This document shows positions 7,359 through 14,211 of a stretch of 14,805 nucleotides of DNA, in pieces. A program made the translations under genes and the position numbers. The stretch's first letter is position 1. The number at the start of each line of letters is the position of its first letter. The notes beneath the pieces are model-generated. The model searched no databases. It was given only the letters and a program-made list of their open reading frames with translations, and was not told where the DNA came from. Source of the stretch: Methylococcaceae bacterium (GTDB lineage: Bacteria > Pseudomonadota > Gammaproteobacteria > Methylococcales > UBA1147); NCBI GenBank assembly GCA_022616595.1, contig JAKEEL010000019.1, positions 1 to 14,805 of the forward strand, in the 5' to 3' direction.

Positions 7359-7558
7359 CAGCTTACGGAAAGAGCGCGATCATAGAATCGTCCAAGAGGA
7401 GGAAGGCCCAAGGGGCAGATAATAAAAACAAAGCATAATAACAACAATACCACTGTTGAGATGTTATGGATCGCAACTCGTCGAAGAGTCGGTTAGTAAC
7501 GAATCGGATAAAAATAATAAGAAAAAAATCGCCCGCTGTTTAAGCGGGCTTTTTGTTT
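7359..7558 (+). ncRNA. Candidate small RNA of about 200 nt, A-rich, unrecognised family
   Basis: A good promoter at 7324-7352 and an intrinsic terminator at 7531-7558 delimit this stretch, which contains no convincing ORF. It has a small stem GCCC/GGGC (7406-7416), a purine-rich GAGGAGGAAGG around 7396-7406 with no start codon at a usable distance, and two A-rich unstructured tracts (7418-7449, with AATAATAA, AACAACAA; and 7510-7528). Such A-rich ARN-like tracts are typical Hfq distal-face ligands, as in decoy RNAs of the CrcZ kind, but no family is recognised and the 5' end is only predicted. The longest frame inside is about 25 codons and runs into the terminator stem. The whole gap 7091-7611 holds nothing else that can be supported beyond the promoters and palindrome listed. 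Confidence 0.45.
7531..7558. terminator. Intrinsic terminator, probably bidirectional
   Basis: A perfect 7-bp stem GCCCGCT/AGCGGGC with a 5-nt loop (7531-7549) is followed on the plus strand by TTTTTGTTT and preceded by AAAAAAA. It therefore reads as a terminator on both strands: for the candidate small RNA rightwards and for cheW-DUF2802 leftwards. Confidence 0.8.
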
Positions 7559-7611
7559 AGAACGGCCGGCCATGCCGGTCAGCTTCCAGTCACGCACCGC
7601 AGCTACCCTTC

Positions 7612-7995
7612 TCACCCTGACGCGGAACCGTGCAGGCGAACCAATAATTCCGCAGCATCCCGCGTGATTCCGCATTGCTCGGTCAGCACTTGGACATCGG
7701 CGCCCCTGCGCGCCGCCGCAATGGCGGCATGGAAGGAGCGGCCCGCCTGATCCTGGTGACCCAGGTCTTCGATCCGTTCCACGAGTTTCTGCAACTGCCG
7801 GCCCTGATCCGAGATTCGGCTGTCCTGGCAGACTCCCGCCTGACACAGACCCGCGATGTCGTTTCCGAATGCATTGACCGCAACTTGTACGGATCTCATT
7901 GCATCGCGCAATCGGACGGCCTCCCGCCACAAATAAATTACCAGGATACCAAGCATCCCGGTCACGCCCAGGGTGACCATCAGCAATGCATTCAC
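7612..7995 (-). CDS. DUF2802 family protein, cheW-associated
   Basis: The product is a small protein of about 127 residues with one N-terminal membrane segment (LLMVTLGVTGMLGILVIYLW). A charged helical region follows, then a C-terminal stretch (VLTEQCGITRDAAELLVRLH) that resembles a helix-turn-helix-like fold seen in DUF2802 proteins. DUF2802 genes commonly follow cheW at the end of chemotaxis/flagellar clusters in Pseudomonas-like bacteria; their function is unknown. It lies downstream of cheW on the same strand and is followed by the terminator at 7531-7558. Start choice: an AAAGGA string is directly adjacent to the ATG at 8001 but is 6 nt from the GTG at 7995, so the GTG is preferred; the ATG at 8001 or 7980 remain possible. 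Confidence 0.75.
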   Translation of the reverse strand: MNALLMVTLGVTGMLGILVIYLWREAVRLRDAMRSVQVAVNAFGNDIAGLCQAGVCQDSRISDQGRQLQKLVERIEDLGHQDQAGRSFHAAIAAARRGADVQVLTEQCGITRDAAELLVRLHGSASG

Positions 7996-8057
7996 GAGCA
8001 TTCCTTTCTTAAAGCGGCATCATCGAATCGATTGCATCGCGAGGCAGGCAATCCAAA

Positions 8058-8534
8058 TTACAAACATTCCATCTCGACCAGTTCGTCGATATCAAGAAAT
8101 TTGATCAAATCGACCAGGATCAGCAATTTTCCGTTCTGGCTGCTCACTCCCTGAATATATTTTGCACTTTCATCGTTGCCCACGTTCGGCGCCGCCTCGA
8201 TATCCGAAGATTTCAGCTCCACGACTTCCGCCACGCTATCGACCAGTATTCCGATGATTTGATTATCGACTTCGGTCACCACGATGCGTGAAGCATCATC
8301 CAGCTCTTTGGGAGGCAATCCGAACCGATGCCGCGAATCGACCACCGTGACGACGTTACCCCGGAGATTGATGATCCCCACGACGTGGTCGGCGGATCCC
8401 GGAACCGGTGCGATGTCCGGAATTCTCAAGACCTCCTGGACCTGCATGACCATGATGCCGTAGGTTTCATCACCCAGACAGAAGGTAACCCACTGAACAA
8501 CCTTTTCATTCACTTTCCCGTCAATCTCGCTCAT
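8058..8534 (-). CDS. cheW: Chemotaxis coupling protein CheW
   Basis: CheW links methyl-accepting chemoreceptors to the kinase CheA at the inner face of the cytoplasmic membrane. The 158-residue product has the normal length and a complete CheW domain: WVTFCLGDETYGIMVMQVQE at 15-34, IPDIAPVPGSADHVVGIINL at 38-57, and RGNVVTVVDSRHRFG at 58-72, which includes the conserved Arg58. VDLIKFLDIDELVEM follows near the C-terminus. The start at 8534 (MSEIDGK) is chosen over the in-frame ATG at 8561 because an AGG-containing purine string precedes it and the upstream extension looks non-coding. It is followed by the DUF2802 gene 62 bp downstream. No cheA, cheY, par or mot genes lie beside it, and the next gene upstream diverges, so it is probably transcribed from its own promoter in the 8535-8777 gap. 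Confidence 0.95.
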   Translation of the reverse strand: MSEIDGKVNEKVVQWVTFCLGDETYGIMVMQVQEVLRIPDIAPVPGSADHVVGIINLRGNVVTVVDSRHRFGLPPKELDDASRIVVTEVDNQIIGILVDSVAEVVELKSSDIEAAPNVGNDESAKYIQGVSSQNGKLLILVDLIKFLDIDELVEMECL

Positions 8535-8716
8535 CTCAACCAACCTGCATAACCGGGTCATTTAAACTTTTGGAAAAATTTCGACTGAAGCAAAGCATTT
8601 CCTTCCGGATACTGAAACACCCTTCGGGCCCGCCACTCCTGAATCCGGGAGGAGCGCGATTCACATCTCCTATAGTGTAGCCAAAGACGGTTAAAAGTTT
8701 ATGGAATCCGGAAACC

Positions 8717-8745
8717 TTGTCTCTGGAACGATCTGTCACGATAAT
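8717..8745 (+). promoter_or_regulatory. Sigma70-type promoter of the small Cys-rich membrane protein gene
   Basis: TTGTCT (8717-8722) and GATAAT (8740-8745) are separated by 17 bp, matching consensus at 4/6 and 5/6. Transcription would begin near 8752, giving a leader of about 26 nt before the GTG at 8778. The same 243-bp gap must hold the cheW promoter on the other strand, and also contains a CTCCT/AGGAG inverted repeat at 8636-8654. Confidence 0.45.
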
Positions 8746-8777
8746 GGACTTACGCTGTACCAAACACACTACTAACC

Positions 8778-9131
8778 GTGCCTGCGCCGAAACCCGCTCC
8801 CTGGACTCCGGAATCGATCACCCTGCTTGGAATCTTGATCGTTATTACCCCGCTGTGCGGCTATCTGTTCGGCTGCGGATGCGCCTGGCCCTGGTCCGGA
8901 TTCGTCGAAAATTGCAATTATTTCGATCCCGGTGAACGACACCCCTGCCCGTTCTGCGAACGACCGGCCTTGAGCGTCCCGCTACTATCGGCCATTGCGC
9001 TGACCGGTCTTGTGGTCACAAGAACTGGAATTTCCGGAATGCTCCATTTTCGACGATCGCTCCTTCTTGATTCTCAAGGTGGGTTGGTCGTATTTGTACT
9101 GCTGACCGTGGTTGCGGGATCGCTGTTCTGA
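8778..9131 (+). CDS. Small Cys-rich membrane protein, function unknown
   Basis: The 117-residue product is not recognised with confidence. It has three hydrophobic segments (about residues 14-32, 67-80 and 100-117). Between the first two lies a loop with the cysteines CGC, ENC and CPFC plus WPWSG and YFDPGE. The loop layout (paired cysteines near the membrane, C-x-x-C late) suggests a disulfide- or metal-containing extracytoplasmic loop; that is inference. The start is GTG: the frame is closed by TAA at 8742-8744, there is no in-frame ATG before the first membrane segment, and a promoter-like pair ends at 8745. No clear ribosome binding site is seen. It diverges from cheW and converges on the glycosyltransferase gene, 17 bp away. 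Confidence 0.6.
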   Translation: MPAPKPAPWTPESITLLGILIVITPLCGYLFGCGCAWPWSGFVENCNYFDPGERHPCPFCERPALSVPLLSAIALTGLVVTRTGISGMLHFRRSLLLDSQGGLVVFVLLTVVAGSLF

Positions 9132-9148
9132 ACCCGAAGGCGAAGAGG

Positions 9149-10339
9149 CTATGAAGAATTGCGTTTTTCCAGCACGGCCCTGAACGTTTCTTCGACGGCC
9201 CGTACGCTACTTTCCCAAGCGAAATTCTCGGCATATTTCCGGGTCATCGTCCGACTTGGCGGGTTCATCATGAGCTGACGGACTCCGGCTGCTATCGCTC
9301 CGCCGGACCGATCGTCAATCAAGATTCCGGCTTCGGGACGAGTCACCACTTCCGGCGTTCCCCAAATGCGGGTGGCCACGACCGGTGTACCGCAGGCCAT
9401 GGATTCCAATAGCACGTTGGCCCAGCCCTCCCTGCTGGACGCGAGAACCAGGCTGTCCACGGCACTATAATATTCGACCAGTTGCGCGTGCGATAAAGCG
9501 CCCAGAAAAATTACTCGATCCGCGACATCAATCTCCCGAACGAGATTTTCGAGATTGCGCAATTCTTCGCCGTCTCCGGCAATCAGCAATTGATATTCCG
9601 GAAGATCCCGCAAGGCTTCGATCACCAGATGGTGACCCTTCCGTTCAACCAGATGACCCACCGACAACAGGGTAGGCCGGTTGATCCCGAGTTTTTTCCG
9701 GATCGAAACATAATCCAGCGGCTGGAAACATTCGAGATCCACGCCATTTCTGAATACATGGATTTTATCGGCATCCGCTCCGAGACGAATCATTTCGTCC
9801 TTGAGCGCCTGACAAACCGTAATACTCCGATCCGCTTTTCCGGCCGCCCATAAAATCATCCTGTGAGGCAAAATGTAATCGGGTATCAAATTGATATCCG
9901 TACCTCTGGCCGTAATCACAACCGGTTTGTTCAGCCATTTCGCAAGCATGACCGCGGCAACTCCGTCCGGATAATAGTAATGGGCATCGATCAGATCGAA
10001 TTCATAACCCCCGGAAAGCAATCTGGAGACCGCGGGATAGGCGAAAATCGCCAACAACAACGGCGCGATCGTCATCCCGATCTTCGGAATGACCGGATAG
10101 CGCGGGTGATCGATCGGAATTCCGAAGCGTTCCTCCCGGGAATGGATTTTCGAAAACAGCGCGTAACGGCCAAACCGCCGGGCGCTGGACGGAAACCACG
10201 GTACCGGGGCCACCACTCTGCACTCCACTCCGCCCAATTTCAGCAAATGCCGCAGCCGCTGCTCGACGAAAATCCCATGCCCTTTCTGGACATTGTTCGG
10301 ATAGAGCGTGCTAAAGGTCAGAATCCGAACCGTCCTCAT
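9149..10339 (-). CDS. Family 4 (GT-B) glycosyltransferase
   Basis: This cytoplasmic or membrane-peripheral retaining glycosyltransferase transfers a sugar from a nucleotide-sugar donor, most likely to a cell-surface polysaccharide or glycolipid; donor and acceptor cannot be told from sequence. The 396 residues show the two Rossmann domains of GT-B enzymes. The N-terminal acceptor domain has PNNVQKGHGIFVEQRL at 14-29 and 'AHYYYPDG' at 119-126. The C-terminal donor domain has LSVGHLVERKGHHLVIEAL at 225-243 and the GT4 EX7E motif EGWANVLLE at 304-312, followed by ACGTPVVAT. The pattern resembles the TuaC-annotated group. It is the last gene of a minus-strand series, 30 bp after the SAM hydroxide adenosyltransferase gene, and may be co-transcribed with it. 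No polysaccharide cluster adjoins it. Confidence 0.85.
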   Translation of the reverse strand: MRTVRILTFSTLYPNNVQKGHGIFVEQRLRHLLKLGGVECRVVAPVPWFPSSARRFGRYALFSKIHSREERFGIPIDHPRYPVIPKIGMTIAPLLLAIFAYPAVSRLLSGGYEFDLIDAHYYYPDGVAAVMLAKWLNKPVVITARGTDINLIPDYILPHRMILWAAGKADRSITVCQALKDEMIRLGADADKIHVFRNGVDLECFQPLDYVSIRKKLGINRPTLLSVGHLVERKGHHLVIEALRDLPEYQLLIAGDGEELRNLENLVREIDVADRVIFLGALSHAQLVEYYSAVDSLVLASSREGWANVLLESMACGTPVVATRIWGTPEVVTRPEAGILIDDRSGGAIAAGVRQLMMNPPSRTMTRKYAENFAWESSVRAVEETFRAVLEKRNSS

Positions 10340-10369
10340 GCTGTTTGGAGCTTGAGCCGTGCGGGAATT

Positions 10370-11119
10370 TCACACAATCGTCGCGGATATCCGATCCTGA
10401 AATCGGAAACCGCTGCCCGGCGCTAAACCGAGCTTTTCATCGGCCCGGCCCTGATTCACGGCGACTTCGATCAAGCCGCTGGAGTTACAGTACCAGAACG
10501 CGCGGCCCGGTTCGACATCACAGAACGTATGGGCCTGCTCAATCGAATGATAGCGGTTCCACACCAGAATTTTATTGTCGAGATCCCGTGTATAGCGCCA
10601 CCCGGTTATCGCGTTGCCGTAATGGTCGATATAAATAATCGTGGCAATGTCCGCCGGCCAGGAATCCAAATCCGGACCCGGATAGCATTCATTTTCGTCG
10701 GGATGGTTGCCAATGGCCAACTGCGCCGCGATCGGGGCGAACAGGTCCCGGCCGTGAAAGCTCGCCGACAGTTTCTCGGGTTTCCAGTGGATGATCCACC
10801 AATGAACCTTCTCGGCCTGTACCGCCACGGAATTCAACAGGCCGTTGTCCGGCCCCACATACCATTTATCATCCGCTTTCAGTACGATCGGAAGGCGCTC
10901 GCCCCCGACGCCCGGGTCCACCACGCACAAAAACACGCTTCCCGCGGGAAAATCGGCGCTGGTCGCGGCAAGCAGGTAGCTGCTCAGGCGCGGGTCGCCG
11001 GCCGGCGCGTTGTTCACCAGTTGCACCACCCGAACGTTCCCGGCTTCCGCGTAAAGTTTCGCTTCGACCTGTCCCAGGTAGGGGCCCTCGTTTCCGAAAT
11101 CGGTAAATAAAACGATCAC
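10370..11119 (-). CDS. SAM hydroxide adenosyltransferase (SAM hydrolase, DUF62 family)
   Basis: Members of this family use water/hydroxide to split S-adenosylmethionine into adenosine and methionine; the related fluorinase and chlorinase use halide instead. The 249-residue product has the family signatures in order: IVLFTDFGNEGPYLGQVEA at 2-20 with Asp7, CVVDPGVGGER at 65-75, YVGPDNGLL at 87-95, FHGRDLFAPIAAQL at 121-134 and YIDHYGNAITG further on. Asp68, Arg75 and His122 supply the Asp-Arg-His set that marks the hydroxide-using members rather than halogenases. The start is a GTG at 11119 that overlaps the ttcA stop as GTGA, implying translational coupling to ttcA. The physiological reason for SAM hydrolysis in bacteria is not settled. 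Confidence 0.9.
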   Translation of the reverse strand: MIVLFTDFGNEGPYLGQVEAKLYAEAGNVRVVQLVNNAPAGDPRLSSYLLAATSADFPAGSVFLCVVDPGVGGERLPIVLKADDKWYVGPDNGLLNSVAVQAEKVHWWIIHWKPEKLSASFHGRDLFAPIAAQLAIGNHPDENECYPGPDLDSWPADIATIIYIDHYGNAITGWRYTRDLDNKILVWNRYHSIEQAHTFCDVEPGRAFWYCNSSGLIEVAVNQGRADEKLGLAPGSGFRFQDRISATIV

Positions 11120-12054
11120 TGCGCGATCCTTCCCGATTGGCCGGGCTGCTGAAAATCCTGCAATTCATCGGTCCGCGTTTTCCGTTTTCGGTCGAGGCTC
11201 GTAAAATCGAACAGATTGAGATCCGCAAGCTGCGAGGGAGCGATGTTCTGGAGGCCCCTGAATATGCTTTCGAGACGGCCGGGATGCTGTTTGTCCCAAA
11301 TCTTCAACATTTGCTTGATCGCCTGGCGCTGAAGGTTCTGCTGAGAGCCGCACAGATTGCACGGAATAATCGGAAAATCCCGCAATGCCGCGTAGGCGCT
11401 GATATCCTTTTCCCGGCAATAAGCGAGCGGCCGGATCAGAATATGGTTTTGGTCGTCACTCAACAATTTCGGCGGCATCGCCTTCAGGGTTCCTCCGTGG
11501 AAAAGGTTCAGAAAGAAGGTTTCGATGATATCGTCCCGGTGATGCCCGAGAGCCAGCTTGGTCATTCCGTGCTGTTTCGCGAAATTGTAAAGGGCTCCGC
11601 GGCGCAGCCTCGAACACAATCCGCAGGTCGTTTTGCCTTCCGGAATCACCCGTTTGACGACGCTGTAGGTATCCTGCTCGATGACATGGCAGGCAATGTT
11701 ACGGCTTTCGAGGTATTCCGGCAGCACATGCTGTGGAAAGCCGGGTTGTTTCTGATCGAGATTCACTGCAATCAACTCGAATTCCACCGGCGCGTTGCAT
11801 TGCAGACTGATCAGTATGTCGAGCAGGGTGAACGAATCCTTGCCTCCGGACAACGCGACCATCACGCGGTCTCCGGATTCGATCATGGAATAGTCGACGA
11901 TCGCTCTTCCGACTTCTCTGCGAAGGCGTTTCTGCAGTTTGTTGAGTCTGATCTTCGAGCGGGGATCCAGACCGCAAGGCTCCTCCGGAACGACCCGATC
12001 TAGCGACGGCGACACGGGAACGTTGCGTTGGGCAAGTCGTGCGGCTTTGAACAC
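11116..12054 (-). CDS. ttcA: tRNA 2-thiocytidine(32) synthetase TtcA
   Basis: TtcA is an ATP-dependent [4Fe-4S] enzyme that thiolates cytidine 32 in the anticodon loop of certain tRNAs. The product shows the PP-loop ALSGGKDS at 67-74, the Cys pair CGLC at 144-147, LGHHRDDIIETF at 169-180 and CNLCGSQQNLQRQ at 232-244. The cluster-ligand cysteines are therefore present. Core homology begins about residue 34 (KIRLNKLQKRLRR); the start is uncertain because the upstream frame to the stop at 12115-12117 has no ATG. The GTG at 12054 is the first plausible start but has no good ribosome binding site, and a later GTG is possible. The C-terminal 20 residues are unrelated to the core and poorly conserved in the family. 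It lies 80 bp after fabB on the same strand and is coupled by overlap to the SAM hydroxide adenosyltransferase gene. Confidence 0.93.
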   Translation of the reverse strand: MFKAARLAQRNVPVSPSLDRVVPEEPCGLDPRSKIRLNKLQKRLRREVGRAIVDYSMIESGDRVMVALSGGKDSFTLLDILISLQCNAPVEFELIAVNLDQKQPGFPQHVLPEYLESRNIACHVIEQDTYSVVKRVIPEGKTTCGLCSRLRRGALYNFAKQHGMTKLALGHHRDDIIETFFLNLFHGGTLKAMPPKLLSDDQNHILIRPLAYCREKDISAYAALRDFPIIPCNLCGSQQNLQRQAIKQMLKIWDKQHPGRLESIFRGLQNIAPSQLADLNLFDFTSLDRKRKTRTDELQDFQQPGQSGRIAQ

Positions 12055-12134
12055 CGCCGTGGATACGGCCGGATCGGAATCTGCCTGACAACAGCCGCTC
12101 GACTCGCAATCATTTTAGAAAAAAAACCTATTAC

Positions 12135-13352
12135 TTAGCCGTGATATCGCTGGAAAACCAGCGTTGCGTTGGTGCCGCCGAAACCGAAACTATTCGACAT
12201 GATGGTATTCAATTCGACCTGATCGATGCGTTCCCGAATAACCGGGAAACCTCGGGTTTCGGGATCGAGCTCGCTGATATTTGCCGAGGCGCACAGAAAT
12301 CCGGCTTCCATCATCAGTAACGAATAGATCGCTTCATTGACCCCGGCGGCTCCCAGCCCATGCCCTGAAAGCGATTTGGTCGAATTGAGGGGCGGAATCC
12401 GATCCTGAAAAACCTTCCTGACCGCTTCCAATTCACGGGTATCGCCGACCGGTGTGCTGGTTCCATGCGCGTTGATATAGTCGATCCTGCCTTCGACGCG
12501 TTCGAGCGCCTGGCGCATGCATCGCACCGCCCCCTCTCCCGAGGGTTGAACCATGTCGTATCCGTCGGAGGTCGCCCCGTAGCCAACCAGTTCGGCGTAA
12601 ATTTTCGCGCCACGCGCTTTGGCATGTTCCAGTTCCTCCATGACCAGAACGCCCCCGCCTCCCGATATGACAAAGCCGTCGCGGTTCACATCGTAGGGAC
12701 GCGATGCGGTCGTCGGCGAAGCGTTATATTTCGAGGACAGGGCTCCCATCGCATCGAATAAAACGGTCATGGTCCAATGGACCTCTTCTCCGCCGCCCGC
12801 GAAAATAATGTCCTGCTTTCCTGCCTGAATCTGCTCCATCGCATTGCCGATACAATGCGCGCTGGTCGAACAGGCGGAACTGATTGTATAGTTCAGTCCC
12901 TTGATTTTAAAAGGAGTTGCGAGGGTTGCTGTATTCGTGCTGGACATGCAGCGCGTGACCATGTAAGGCCCGACCTTGCGGATTCCTTTTTCACGCAGCG
13001 TGTCGAATGCGAACAAAAGATTCGCGGTGGAAGGCCCTCCGGAACCGACGATCAACCCGGTCCGGATATTCGAAACCTGGTCATCCTCCAAGCCGGAATC
13101 CTCGATTGCCTGTTGCATGGCAAGGTAATTGAACGCCGCACCATCCCCCATGAAGCGTTTGATTTTACGGTCGATCAATCGGTCGAGATCGAGCCGGATC
13201 GGCCCGTGCACCCGGGATCTGAATCCCAAGGAGGCGTATTCTTCGCAATATTCGATACCGGAACGTCCCTCCCACAGGGATTTCACGACTTCCTCTTTGT
13301 TATTCCCGATACTCGAAACGATTCCCAACCCGGTAACCACTACCCGTCTCAT
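12135..13352 (-). CDS. fabB: 3-oxoacyl-ACP synthase I (beta-ketoacyl-ACP synthase I)
   Basis: FabB condenses malonyl-ACP with acyl-ACP and is required to elongate the cis-3-decenoyl-ACP made by FabA, so it is needed for anaerobic-type unsaturated fatty acid synthesis. The 405-residue product is full length. Its catalytic triad is Cys161 (SSACSTSAHC), His296 (NAHGTSTPVGD) and His331 (KSLSGHGLGAAG), with Lys326 conserved and a terminal NSFGFGGTNATLVF at 387-400. It starts with ATG (MRRVVVTGLG) only 12 bp after the fabA stop, the classic fabAB operon arrangement. A poly-T tract follows the stop on the minus strand, but no stem precedes it, so read-through into ttcA is possible. Confidence 0.97.
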   Translation of the reverse strand: MRRVVVTGLGIVSSIGNNKEEVVKSLWEGRSGIEYCEEYASLGFRSRVHGPIRLDLDRLIDRKIKRFMGDGAAFNYLAMQQAIEDSGLEDDQVSNIRTGLIVGSGGPSTANLLFAFDTLREKGIRKVGPYMVTRCMSSTNTATLATPFKIKGLNYTISSACSTSAHCIGNAMEQIQAGKQDIIFAGGGEEVHWTMTVLFDAMGALSSKYNASPTTASRPYDVNRDGFVISGGGGVLVMEELEHAKARGAKIYAELVGYGATSDGYDMVQPSGEGAVRCMRQALERVEGRIDYINAHGTSTPVGDTRELEAVRKVFQDRIPPLNSTKSLSGHGLGAAGVNEAIYSLLMMEAGFLCASANISELDPETRGFPVIRERIDQVELNTIMSNSFGFGGTNATLVFQRYHG

Positions 13353-13364
13353 CGGTGCAAGCCT

Positions 13365-13880
13365 TCAGAAATCATCTGTGGAAGTGAATAATCCAACTCT
13401 GAGATCATTTGCTTCATATATAACTTTACCGTCTACATCCATCGTCGCATCGGCTATGCCCATCACAAGTTTCCGCATAATGACGCGTTTGAGGTGCAAA
13501 TGATACGTGACCAGACGACTGCTTGGAAGAACCTGTCCGCGAAATTTGACCTCTCCGACGCCCAATGCCCGGCCCCTCCCGGAGCCGCCTAGCCAGCCCA
13601 GATAAAATCCGACCAACTGCCACATGGCGTCCAGTCCGAGGCACCCCGGCATGACCGGATCTCCCTGAAAGTGGCAATCGAAAAACCAAAGATCTGGAGA
13701 AATATTGAGTTCCGCGATCACGTGACCATTACCGTAAGCACCTCCGTCTTTACTGATATGTGTGATCTGGTCGAACATCAGCATATTCGGCAAGGGGAGC
13801 TGCGCGTTTCCCGGCCCGAACAATTCCCCCCGACCACATTCCAGAAGTTCTTCCCGGCTATAGCTGCTGCGCTGTTGCAT
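13365..13880 (-). CDS. fabA: 3-hydroxydecanoyl-ACP dehydratase/isomerase
   Basis: FabA dehydrates 3-hydroxydecanoyl-ACP and isomerises the trans-2 product to cis-3-decenoyl-ACP, the branch point to unsaturated fatty acids. The 171-residue length is normal. The active-site motif FFDCHFQGDPVMPGCLGLDA gives His70 and Asp84. N-terminal 'LPLPNMLMFDQI' and 'GEVKFRGQVLP' are also family-typical. The start ATG at 13880 is preceded by an AGGAT string about 10 nt away. It is the first gene of the fabA-fabB operon; a very AT-rich leader precedes it. No confident FabR- or FadR-type operator was recognised, although a TTATC/GATAA inverted repeat with 9-bp spacing lies at 13924-13942. Confidence 0.97.
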   Translation of the reverse strand: MQQRSSYSREELLECGRGELFGPGNAQLPLPNMLMFDQITHISKDGGAYGNGHVIAELNISPDLWFFDCHFQGDPVMPGCLGLDAMWQLVGFYLGWLGGSGRGRALGVGEVKFRGQVLPSSRLVTYHLHLKRVIMRKLVMGIADATMDVDGKVIYEANDLRVGLFTSTDDF

Positions 13881-14211
13881 GCACGTTGATCCTGAATTCG
13901 ATTTTAAAAATTAAAATAAATTATTATCTTACAGACCGATAAAAATTACAGTATTCAAATGGCTTCCATTGTCCGGTTGCAGCAGACTGCCTCGAAACCT
14001 GCTCCTCGAGATTTCGCGTAAAAATTCCCGCGATACCGATTCCGCTAGTAAATGACTGTTTCATTACGCGGGGCGGACCCCATGAGGTACATTATTCTAT
14101 AAATTCGATGCGTTTGTCTTTCCCACACTTTCCTCGATCGACGCTGACGGCGACCCGACCCTGAGTCGGCCCGGCATGCGCTATAACCGATCAAATTTTC
14201 GCTGGAACCAC
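13881..14211. other. Divergent intergenic region between fabA and the DUF3375 pseudogene
   Basis: This 331-bp stretch has no credible gene. The 60 bp next to fabA are strongly AT-rich and should hold the fabA promoter, but no -35/-10 pair with good spacing stands out. The inverted repeat TTATC-N9-GATAA (13924-13942) may be an operator. Near 14077-14088 a GGGG/CCCC hairpin is followed by TATAAA-like sequence around 14098, perhaps the former promoter area of the DUF3375 gene. All of this is tentative. Confidence 0.4.

Noticed and set aside
7466..7543. 25-codon ORF within the candidate small RNA
   Set aside because: No ribosome binding site, Lys/Arg-biased composition, and it runs into the terminator stem.
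7359..7558. Csr/Rsm-type sponge RNA, because of several GGA triplets
   Set aside because: The number of GGA triplets is about what chance predicts for this length and most are not in clear hairpin loops.
11137..12003. Long plus-strand ORF of 288 codons
   Set aside because: It lies entirely antisense to ttcA, whose product has clear catalytic motifs; the translation has no recognisable domain.
13881..13980. FadR- or FabR-type operator upstream of fabA
   Set aside because: Only a short TTATC/GATAA inverted repeat was found; it does not resemble the known operator consensus sequences.
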